The notes beneath the pieces were generated by a model, which worked only from the letters and a program-made list of their open reading frames with translations, had not been told where the DNA came from and searched no databases. The position numbers were made by a program, and so were the translations under genes. DNA of 64,000 nt from positions 1,178,001 through 1,242,000 of the forward strand of contig JAEBUN010000009.1 of the NCBI GenBank assembly GCA_023014365.1, written 5' to 3'. This document shows positions 1-9,502 of the stretch, piece after piece (position 1 is the first letter of the stretch; each line of letters begins with the position of its first letter). Source of the DNA: Lepiota brunneoincarnata (Eukaryota; Basidiomycota; Agaricomycetes; Agaricales; Agaricaceae).

Positions 1-44
1 GAGCCGGAACTGAATATATTACACCGTCAGAACCATACTGACTT

Positions 45-330
45 GACTGATAAGAATTTCGCAACTGCTGCGCTTGCCTGCGCGCTCGTCTCAGACTGGA
101 CCATCACGGCCCCCCCCGTTGTACTGTTTAAGGGGGAAGCCTCCTGCTTCAATAGGCCAGCAAATCTTTTTGCCCCGCGGGTCTGAGATATACTCAATTG
201 TTTTATATAGGACTAATATTCCAAGACCTCGCACTTTCGCAGCTTGCTGCCCTATCTTCGGAGACGGCCGGCCTGATGCTTAAGTAAGGATCTGGCTAAG
301 GAATTACACACAGACAGACAGACGAAAAAG
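45..330 (+). pseudogene. Short relic resembling a DUF6534-type membrane protein
   Basis: A broken reading (FATAALACALVSDWTIT, about 58-108) resembles the better preserved segment at about 3210-3270 (FATAGLGCAIIADWTIT). In DUF6534 basidiomycete seven-helix proteins this is the region around a conserved Asp in a helix. The rest is stop-ridden. I read it as a fragment of a second, older copy. No start codon or introns can be modelled. Confidence 0.35.
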
Positions 331-360
331 CCGTAGTGTAAAAGTCTACGCAGTGGGCCG

Positions 361-640
361 GCCTCTCATCAGGTAACCATGCCGTGAGGGGTCCCGAGTG
401 GGAGGGATGTCCCAGGCCCAGCCCCCCCTTCCTACCTACCTGTACGGGGTGCCTCCGGGACCCCGGCACGCTAGCCGGTCCGGCAGATCAATTAATATAT
501 TGATTCATACTCCCCCACAGCCATCCTAAGTTAGGTAGTCTAATTCTGTCGCTACATGAGCCAAGGCGGGTTAGGGCAGCGGTTAAGCCCTCTGATGAGC
601 CCCTTCGCAAGGGCGAAACTCGCATAAGTCCCCCCAACTC
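361..640. repeat. Candidate degenerate repeat, GC-rich, with a short hairpin
   Basis: GC-rich tract in an otherwise AT-leaning gene-poor region. It holds C-runs and, near 600-616, a short palindrome (GCCC...GGGC around a CTTCGCAA loop). No ORF of interest crosses it. It looks like a mobile-element end or a dispersed repeat, but no terminal repeats or target-site duplications could be paired by eye. Confidence 0.25.
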
Positions 641-2051
641 ATATTCTATTCAATCAACCTTGGGTTGCTAATCAGGTTAGTGGTCGCATTACCCGATTAA
701 ATGGCATAGCTGACGAATATATAGCATGACTGATGTTGCCGTTCTCATTCTGGTGACGCCTGGACAACTATTATATTACCAGTTTTAAAGCTGATTCTAA
801 TGAATCTTAGGCCAACACGAATTTTCGTCCAATGAACTTCTTCCAGTTGATGCTCTTTGAAATAGTTGGTGATCGTAAGTGAGGGGCTGAAAAGGTGTCC
901 TCTCCATTACCAGCCAACAATGCTCATGTTTTTTTTTTAGTGTACTCCAATTCCGTCCTAGCCTGGTACACGTGTCCATACTCCCTACAGCATAAACCCA
1001 GCCCTGACAAACTTTTGATTTCAGCCTTAACAACCGAACTTCAGGTCGGAATAGGACAAATGAACACAGCATATCGCCGCTCACTAGTGACTGCTCGACA
1101 ATGAGCCAGTCGGGGTCAAGGCAGGTACGAAATGGATGCTCTGAATGAGGTCTAAGAAGGCGCATAACTCATTCTATCTCCAGTTTGAGAGAATGGAGTT
1201 TTCAACGATAGACCAGGAGCAGAGTATTTCCAATGTGAGAGTGATACATAAAAGTTTCGTCTCGAGCTCACACAGTTTCCACTAGAAACCAGTGGAAAGG
1301 AATTCTTCTATCAGCTATCCCGTCATGGCTATTCGCAAAACGACTGCTACGATTGTGGTTGGGTAGTGGGTAGTTGCAAAGCGGTGTCTGTCTTTTAAAG
1401 TACTGTCATCGAGGGAGGAACGATAGATTTTACATCGTCGTTACGTCGCAAACGAGAGCTGTGGCTTGATGCCCCCTACCGAGATGCTTACGTTCTGTTT
1501 GCTCATGCCATATAAACTGAGGCACCAGCAGCAAGCTCGGCTATGTTCCAAATTACCACTACATGTTGGCCCGGGTAGCCTAATCCTACTTGGAGCATGA
1601 TACTTAAGAGGTCTACAGTTGCTGCTTCGGGGGAGGCGGGTGCACCCCCTTCTACTCGTGAAAGGTGAGCTATTTTGGATGTTAACCTGGGATATTATGA
1701 CATGATGATTGAATACGAATAATGAGCAGTGGGAACATGCCTTCTCAAGCTATCGAAAGTGAGAAAATGAATTCAAAAACTTGAGTCAGCCAAGACTACT
1801 ACATGAACCTCGTGCATCTCGGCACCAAAGTGCCCTATAATTAATATGTACCATGTGCGGCAGCCGACAGGGGCATCATCTATGACTTCGATCACTTGGT
1901 GCCCCTCAGCCGAGCATACATAGTTCTCTTGGAGATCATCAGAATGATGAAGGGTCAGGTATTGATCTTCTTTAGATATGTTTAGCGCAACGACCGTGAT
2001 CATTAATCATATAAGCCTGTCGTGGAATAATACAGTCTTTGGCTGCGTACA
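641..2051. other. Gene-poor stretch
   Basis: About 1.4 kb with only short, unpatterned ORFs on both strands. No domain, tRNA, microsatellite or strong promoter element is visible. Confidence 0.5.
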
Positions 2052-3720
2052 ATGAGCCTCCAACCTCACACGACCTTTTCACTAGATCTTCAGTCCACCC
2101 TTGGTGCATGGTTTATAGGTGCAATTGCATCTGTTGGGTTTGTGCCCCTCTCCTATTTACTATGTCGCTTGAATTTCACTGCCGGGGAACAGTCTACTTG
2201 GGGTTGTGAGCCTACAGTGCTGGACATATTTCTTCCGTTTTCCGGATGATGGTCGCCTCTTGAAAATCTTGGTTCGAGCCCATTCATTCCTGGTGCGCCA
2301 AGGAGACTTTATTAACACCCTGATCATTCCGATTAGGTTCTTGTGGTCTGGTACGTGGTCATATCACAGAGCAATGAAGTCGATCGTTACCATAGCGCTG
2401 TTCTTAGGGGGTTGGAATTCTTGAAAGCCGCGACATCGATTCATGCAGGGTATTTTATTGCTGTCGTAAAATGGGGAGATGTACTGGCCTTAATAAAACC
2501 AATCTGGTAGGTGTTTATTATCCCTCAAAGCCCTGATCTCGAGGCTCAATGCCCCGCACTATTTAAGGAGCATGAAGGTATGCTTTTCTTCTGGCCAGTG
2601 ATACATCATGGTTAACAAGCTAAAGCTTATGGTGATGTTGGCTGTGTGTCGTGTGTCGCCTGCCCTCTGACATGCACTAACAATTGTGAACAGAATATCG
2701 TAATCTTCCTTGCCCATCTCTTCTTCGCTCATAAAGTGTGGCTACGTGGGTGCCCATCATTGTGCTCTTTGTTTAACTCCCAACCGTAAACCCGCCATCC
2801 CAGTGACTCGTCGGCGTCATTGGTGGATACCGGCGATAATTGTGAGCGCCTTGTCCGCTTCCGCTGTCGAATGACCCCGCTTGACTGTGTACTAGATAAT
2901 CTTCTCATTAGCTGATTTTGGTCAGTTAATTTATCCATCTTATCTTTGCAAAACACTCATTTTTGTCGCAGCGTTCGGAACCGGTGCGGTCCAATCGACC
3001 CGGGCTTTTAGCAGACTCTGATCAACAGTTTGCCCATGTCATCTTAGCCACGTTCACGGCTACGTGAGCATAATCTTGATGCGAACCGTACGTGTAAACT
3101 GACATCGTTTATAGGCTTAATTAATGCTGGTTACGAAGGGATTATTTACGGAAAAGCCGGGGTAAGTATGGCCCCCCCACCCCCTCGTAAGACAGGTTTT
3201 CAATCTTTTCAGCGCTTTGCGACTGCGGGTTTAGGGTGTGCAATCATAGCCGACTGGACAATTACTGCTTCTCTCGTTGTTTTTCTCCGTGCCGAGCAAG
3301 GATCTCGGTATGATGGTATTGGCGGGTGGGTAAAAAATTCCACGTTATAGGACAGAGCAAGAGTGATTCCTCGGTTTCTTAGGACCAAAAAGTTCATCAG
3401 CAGGCTCATTTTCTATACTGTCAACATTGGGCTGTTAGTCAGGTCAGTCATCCAGCAGTCATAGTGTCCCTCACAATCAGGCGCCTAATCACGTCGTTTT
3501 CCCCATAAGCATGGCCGACCTCATTGTCCTTGTCTTGGTGTGTACTTGTTCAGTATTGCAAGGGGGGCTGATGATTCTGAGTTGTACCAGTTGAATGTCA
3601 GGTTCCGGTCTCTGAATCTCTACCAACTTATGGCTTATGAGATTGTGGGAAACTGTAAGCTTTGCCACTGCACCACGGCTTGCTATCCGCACGTAATTCA
3701 TCACTTTCCGCCATAGTATA
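2052..3720 (+). pseudogene. Decayed DUF6534-like seven-helix membrane protein gene
   Basis: Pieces in order match the usual layout of basidiomycete DUF6534 proteins. An N-terminal DLQSTLGAWFIGAI segment (about 2080-2125) is followed by FPDDGRLLKILV (about 2240-2275), FATAGLGCAIIADWTIT (about 3215-3270) and a helix reading LIFYTVNIGLLV (about 3405-3440). These families are predicted plasma-membrane proteins of unknown function. Multiple stops and frame changes separate the pieces, and intron boundaries are mostly lost. I call it a pseudogene; scattered assembly indels alone would not explain the density of stops. The family assignment rests on recalled motif resemblance. Confidence 0.5.
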
Positions 3721-4438
3721 CGCCAATACGTTGCTTGCGTGGTAACAGTGTCTTGCCAAGTTCAGGGAGTGATCCGAGTCGACCATTGTCTACAGCTTAA
3801 ACATGAGGTCGGCGCCCTCCAGCCTCGAATTGTCTGAAATACCCAAGGTGCGAAGCTATAATTCTTCCTATGACAAGACTGGGGCCAGCACGCGAGTAAG
3901 GAGGGACCTATCACGGGAATGCGAATTATCCCTGACTGTTCTTGGAATCCAGGACACAGGTACCTCGCGGCCCTCTTCCATAAGATATGGTCAGAGCCAG
4001 GAAAGGTCGGGGGACGACTTGAATGTGAGCGCCGCGCCATTTGCCGCCTTTGAATTTGCTTGCTGATTTTTGTGCTCGATCAGGCGACCGAGTACAAGAG
4101 TACCTGGATCGACACTATACAAGATCGAAAGAAAAATCGTGTCATTAGGCGTCCGGAGATTGTGGTGACCAGAACGACATCAGTCATTACGAGTGTATAA
4201 ACGAATGCTAAAGTGGATGATTTGGACATTCGGCTACCGTTTGTCAGACATATAGGGTTAGATCCCTTCGATAATCAACCAAGGCGTATGACTATAGAGA
4301 CTGAGCTGGATATTATTGAAAAATGTGCGGGTATCGTCCACCGTTATTACCAGTCCATCAAGCGACCGTGGACCATAAACGGGGCACGTCGGAACAATAG
4401 GTTCAATATAAACCAGAGAACAAGCCGGCCGTCGTAGT
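3721..4438. other. Gene-poor stretch
   Basis: Only short unpatterned ORFs on both strands. Nothing recognisable. Confidence 0.45.
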
Positions 4439-5032
4439 TCAACCTGACATGACCACATCCTCGGGTTCATCTCTATAAACGCTTTGCGACATCGGCTTGA
4501 CGAGGAAGGGATTAAAGGCTGGTGGAATTACCGCCCATGGGGTCTTTCCTGGGTCGACTGCTTTCGGAGGGGAGCCCGTAGCCAATTGAGACTGCATGTA
4601 GCAATCTATTCTCAGCTCCTACAGCACCCGCACGAAACCATAATTAGTAAATTGAAATGGCGAGGATGGAGAAGCGCAGTCAGCGAGGTCGTGTGACCCA
4701 TAGATAAGGATAAATATAGATGAACAAACCTCGAAGCTTTGGTATCCTAAGGCTGGCGAAGCTGTGATGCTCTGCAGAACCTCTCCTCCTTCTCGATTGG
4801 CATGGGATCCGTGCGTTTCACGAAAGCGGAGAACACGTTTAGAGCCTGCAATAGGCCTATGGTTTGGTGTAACAACAATGATTGGTTTACGGGATTGCGT
4901 CAACATGGTCAGGGGAGGTGTTGTCGGTGTTGTCGGTGTTTTGAGGAGAATCTCATCTTCAGACTCTGAATCAGAGTCAACGATAAGATCGTCCACCAAT
5001 GTTGGCATAGTCGGTATCCGTGCAAGAAACAT
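4439..5032 (-). CDS. Small two-exon hypothetical protein (160 aa)
   Basis: Two exons join in phase: 5032-4730 and 4618-4439, with a 111-bp intron (4729-4619) that has a TTACTAAT branch-like motif and a CTGTAG acceptor. The product is 160 aa. It begins MFLARIPTMPTLVDDLIVDS, has an acidic Ser/Asp/Glu patch at residues 19-27 and a Thr/Pro run at 32-40, and ends in a short acidic tail (DEPEDVVMSG). No domain is recognised. The low-complexity composition suggests a mostly disordered, perhaps nuclear protein. A TATA element lies about 120 bp upstream, which supports the ATG at 5032. The exact 3' exon is inferred from splice signals only. Confidence 0.55.
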
Positions 5033-5146
5033 TGTGTAGTGGACAGTGTGTGGGGAGTGATGCTTGTCGGGTGCAAGGGTACTCTGTCAGGGATATGGGA
5101 CCGAGAGGCGACAGGATATGAAGGAAGGGGCTGGAGGAAGGTCGTG

Positions 5147-5158
5147 AGATATATAGAA
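5147..5158 (-). promoter_or_regulatory. TATA-like element upstream of the 4.4-5.0 kb gene
   Basis: The minus strand reads TTCTATATATCTC here, followed downstream by a pyrimidine-rich tract (CTTCCTCCAGCCCCTTCC) and then the ATG at 5032. TATA plus CT-rich is a common basidiomycete promoter layout. Confidence 0.45.
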
Positions 5159-5588
5159 TTTGGAATGCGACGGAAATAGGGCGAGTCAAAGCGCGGATGA
5201 AAGATGCACTGGCCGGTGCTCGGACCTGTCCCTGTTCATGTCACCTGCGTACATAGAAACGAGGGACGTGTGTGACTTGATGTACGTGCCGCAGCCAAAT
5301 TGTAGTGGTCACGATCACGGGTGGACAGGGTCTGGGGTACACGAGGCAAGTACAGGTTGTCCACGGAGTGTGGAGTCGTGTTCCAAAACATATCTGAACT
5401 GGCTATGTTATCAACACGTGACATTTTATGTGGCGCAGTTTCGCGTCCTGTGTAGGTGCGAACACAAAGCGGAGGAGTTAAGATGGGGACTGTGCATCGA
5501 AGAACGGGCACGATAGCTGGATGGGCATGTCCTGGTTATCGCGTTATCGACGCGAAAATCGAACGTGCATTTGGCTTTGGAAGTTGCA
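5159..5588. other. Intergenic spacer
   Basis: About 430 bp between the small hypothetical gene and the 3' end of the methyltransferase gene. Nothing recognisable. Confidence 0.5.
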
Positions 5589-6898
5589 TTAGAGCTGTTT
5601 TGTTGCAACCCAGAACTCTGCCTTGTAGAGCCAGCGCATCATGGCGTTCTTGTCACTGGTGTATTCGCATTCTATGGTTCTTGGCGCTCGCGTATCATCC
5701 GGTGATCCGCCTTCGCAAAAGACAAAGCCAACTTCTTTTGCCACATGCATGACCTCTCCCAGACTCAACTCTATTTTGGCTTGCGCGCCGCCAGGCCAGA
5801 GCAGCGGTCCGAGATTAATCCAGACACCACCGGGTCTCAACAGTCGATGGATTTTTTCGATCGTGGCGAACACGTTGATGGATGTATCAATGAAGAATAA
5901 CGTGATGACAAAGTCATATCCTGTGGCTGAGCTCGGGACAGTTGTGATCGGTCGGGCACCCAAATCGGGAGAGGGAGTGGGCAGCTTGAGAAAGTCAGCT
6001 TCGACCAGTTGGAGATTGGGCGCGAGACGGGGTACTACGTCCGGGAAGGAGACAGAACGGAACAGCGATTCGTTTGAGCGTTGGTGAGAAAACCAGTGCG
6101 CGAATGGCTGTATGCGATGTTCATGCGCGTATGTGGTTGAATCTGGCGAGAAAACGAACCGCATGGCGAGTGACATGAAGTGTGAAAATTCGACAGCCGT
6201 CGTTTCGAAACCTAGTGTATATCATATATCGGATTCAAGGAAAAATTGAGCGGTAAACGCTTACCTAGCTGTGAGATCTCCCATGATAGCCGACCTAGGC
6301 CAGAACCCGGAACAAGCACCTTTGTCGTCGCTCGATCGCGGGTAGGAACCTGATTCAGTACTTGAAGTATGGGCTTGAAAATATTTTCGCGTTCGTTGGC
6401 ACCTTCTCGGCTCCAGTCTCGAACAAAATGTTTGAGCGACTCCCTGACGCGAACGAGGTCCGCGGAATTGACTCCAGAAGGAGGGTTGTCCTTGAGACCG
6501 AATTCATGCGCAGCTAGTTGGGCAATAGCCAACGTTACTTTCGAATTCTGCGCTACGGCTTCCCTGAGTCTATGCAACTTGGCAGGGTAACCAATTTTGA
6601 AGCCCAGTTGCTTATGGTGACGTCCAACTGATCCGTAAGAGTGTTCCATCGACGAGACTTCCTGGTTTGTGAGTGCGGCATAACCCACATATGCACTATA
6701 AGCCCTTTTTAAAGAGAAGTCGGAAGGAGTAGTCAAAGAAGACCCCATTAGGATTTGCCGTACGTCGGAAAGCGAAAATGGAGGCAGTAATTTGCGTCCT
6801 ACAAGGAGCAAACAGAGAGGAAAAAGAACTGCGAGTAGAACGTCGAACATCCGCACGTTGGAATTCGGGTCTTCTGGAACGGCCATATATTCTTCCAT
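5589..6898 (-). CDS. Carnosine N-methyltransferase family protein (N2227 domain)
   Basis: S-adenosylmethionine-dependent methyltransferase of the CARNMT1/N2227 family, which in other eukaryotes methylates histidine-containing substrates. Exon 1 (6898-6265) and exon 2 (6211-5589) join across a 53-bp intron to give 418 aa. A hydrophobic stretch lies near residues 19-35. The conserved VRESLKHFVRDWSREG segment precedes the SAM-binding motif VPGSGLGRLSWEIS. VEFSHFM, FFIDTSINV and GGVWINLGPLLWPGG follow, all hallmarks of the family. The splice junction restores the GFETTAVEFS stretch, which supports the intron. The catalytic core looks intact. The N-terminal membrane-type segment is not typical of the family as I know it. 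Confidence in the family is high; the natural substrate is not shown. Confidence 0.9.
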
Positions 6899-7257
6899 GG
6901 GAATACTTGATCAACGCGAGCGACACGTGCGTTCGTAAGGCGGTTGATACACACCTGTGGGCCTGGAGTGTTGGTAGGGCGGTCAAAGTCGTTGGAACTC
7001 AATTTGTTGTGTTGGGGATATTGTTCCCACGGTCCTGGTCAACACTCAAACTAGTGAACTTTTAGGCAAAATCCCATGAATGTCTGAGGCCTGGGGCGCG
7101 GTCCCAGTCCTATGGCTGGAGATAAGGAAGGTTTTATTAACCGAAATATTATTGGTGGGCTGAAAGATTCGCTTCGGAGTCCCATGAAATATGCACTCAA
7201 AGCACTCCAGTTGAGGAACAGCTGGGGTAGTTGCGGCAGGCCTGAGGATAAAACTTG
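6899..7257. other. Intergenic spacer
   Basis: Upstream region of the methyltransferase gene. Apart from the tandem repeat that begins at 7258, no feature is recognised. Confidence 0.45.
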
Positions 7258-7516
7258 GGAGTTATAGTAGAAAACGAAAGTCAGTGAATTATCAACAATC
7301 TTGAATATGAATGAGAGAATCCCTGATACATCATCTATTTCCGGCTCATACACCACGCCAGACATGATGTGAAACAACAAAAGAATGGTTGGGGGTTATA
7401 GTAGAAGGAAGTGGATTATCAACAATCTTGAATATGAATGAGGGAATTCCTGACATGCCTTCTGTTTCCGGTTCACATATCACGCCAGATATGATATAAA
7501 ACAACAAATGAATGAA
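7258..7516. repeat. Two-copy tandem direct repeat (about 128 bp unit)
   Basis: Copies at about 7258-7388 and 7389-7516 share long blocks, for example TTATCAACAATCTTGAATAT, a GAATGAG-GAAT block and CACGCCAGA-ATGAT. They differ by scattered substitutions and small indels. The repeat lies in the spacer between the methyltransferase and F-box genes. Confidence 0.75.
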
Positions 7517-7549
7517 AGGTGACATATATGATAACCAAACACACGAATG

Positions 7550-9168
7550 TTATAACCAGTCAACTGCGTCAGAGCACTCAACAATCTGCAGCTGACAACC
7601 ATTTTCCACCATGTCCTTCAATCGTTCTTGAACCTTGGGTAACCAAGGCATCGGAATCGACAAGTCAAGGCAGAAAGAATTGCTCGATTCGTCCAACCTT
7701 CCGTCCAGCATCTGTAAGACCATGACTGAATGCTCCGACCCAAAATGTTCGATTTCGCTCCCGTCAAGGTTTGATACACCTTCTCCAATTGTAAGTTTCT
7801 TCAACCTCGGTAATGCCTTCACCACCTGCTGATCCTCCCACTTTGGCCTAAGCTTTTCGAATAGTAGTTTTACATCTCCGGTGTAGTACAAGCGCACCGT
7901 TAAATCCTCGATGTTAGAATCTTCGCGGATGTATGTGATATGGGAAGTCGTGACGATGAGAAACTCTAGCTTTACGAGCGTCTGTGGCAGACGACCGAGG
8001 AAAGTCTTCACAATTTCTTCAGAATCAACACCATTCCGGACGTTCCAACAGAGCGTCCGAAGGGCCGGTACATGAAGATATTGGAGGAGGGCCCTGTTCC
8101 AAGGATTTTCGAAACCCTCCCAGTCGAAGACCTCTAAATGTTGGAGTGTGACGGGACCAGCCAAGGTGGCTGAGTTAACGGCCGCCCTTGGTGTGACGGG
8201 CGACTGACTATGGAACTCGATCAGGTTGGGACATCGAGCGAGGACCTGGACACAGAAGTCGATCGGGATCCACGACAAGCTTATCATGGTAATTGTCGAC
8301 CAGGGCAAGGCGATCCTGGCATTTTTTGAATAAAGAGCGTTATAAAGGGAGAATCGACTCAGGGGTGCGTCATTAGGGAGTATAACATTTGGGCCGATCG
8401 CAACTCCTGGTGACGTGCGAGGTCGAGCGAACACTCTGTGATTTGGGACAGGAGTGGTGTATAGGTCAACCACCTGCGGGGAGGGTTGATAAGATACAGT
8501 TCCTTGATCCTTGGCAATGCCCTAATCAGATGGTCATCGACGATAGGATATAGAAGAAGTTGTTCATTGGGATAATTCGATTTGGGAAACCGAATAGCAA
8601 GATGAAAGGGGACGCTCCTGGAGTTCTCGAGGAAGAGTCGTAGCAGCGCTGCATTCCTCTCCACCTTTGGCAAGTCCACTGTTTTAATATTCATGCCAAT
8701 AGACGCCCATAGGCGTGGAGTTGACCGAACAACCTGACGCCAGTAGGATGAGACTGCGCCAACTACCAGCGGAGGATAGTCCTCTCTTTGCTCTCCCATC
8801 GTCTCCGGACCTCTATTATTATAGCTAGCGTTGAGGTCATACTGGTCCCTCATATTCTGAGACGAACAAACGTGTTGGAAGATGCCGGACAGGGTTTCCG
8901 GTGGGAGTGGTGCTGTTAACGATTGTGAAGCATTCAAGCTTCGCAAGAGGGCTGATTTTTCCTCGTACAGTTGCGCAATGAGATGGTCCAATCGACGCGT
9001 CTGTTCACGAATAAACGTGGTTTCATTCTTGCAAGAACCGAGAGAGGGATTATTGGCTGCAAAAGACTGGCCAAGCCTGGTTCGAGAGCAGTAAGGATAT
9101 GTCGGTTCTTCGCTCATCCTTGAAGGGCTGGGTAGTGGCAAGAGGCAAGAGGGATGAAGCGCCTGCAT
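7550..9168 (-). CDS. F-box/leucine-rich-repeat-like protein, one frame break
   Basis: Typical Agaricomycete F-box layout: an N-terminal coiled helix (residues about 55-80, RLDHLIAQLYEEKSALL), the F-box core (LPPETLSGIFQHVC, then SSYWRQVVRSTPRLWASIGM), then LRR-like segments (ALPRIKELYL, ARCPNLIEFH, LKKLTIGEGV). Such proteins are predicted SCF ubiquitin-ligase substrate adaptors. The reading frame changes near 8420-8440: the first frame runs 9168-8359 and the second continues from about 8440 to the stop at 7550. A single missing base would join them into about 530 aa, a usual family length. Paralogous sequence at 36.9-37.6 kb aligns across the join region. The break could be an assembly indel or a real lesion. 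Confidence 0.7.
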
Positions 9169-9502
9169 ATCAGGAACGGATGTACATAATTTAACCTTAT
9201 TTAGGAGAGTTGTAATTGAGAGTACATGGGATATGCGCCGGGGGGTTTGGCCTGGCCAGGTTCGATTCTATTAGTGAGGCCCAGGAATAGCGGATCATTC
9301 AGTCAGGGATACAAAGCCTCCGAGCCCACGGCCCGCATCACGCAGAGCGCGCGGATTTTCTATAGTGCGGTAGGAACGCTGTCAGGAGGGAACCCAGGTC
9401 GACACTGTACTTTCATTTCACTGGTAATACATGCACTAGGAAGCTAGAGTTGAAGTGTCACGAAACTACAGGTCATGGACCGCCCGCTACCACCCCTCAG
9501 CC
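9169..9502. other. Intergenic spacer
   Basis: About 330 bp between the F-box gene start and the 3' end of the metallophosphoesterase gene. Moderately GC-rich; nothing recognisable. Confidence 0.45.

Noticed and set aside
1..4400. Repeat-induced point mutation as the cause of decay
   Set aside because: No obvious CpA-to-TpA saturation or strong AT skew was visible by eye; a dinucleotide count would be needed, and the relics show indels as much as transitions.
9260..9275. tRNA-like GGTTCGATTC box
   Set aside because: No D-arm or acceptor stem can be built around it; likewise at 12630 and 2270.
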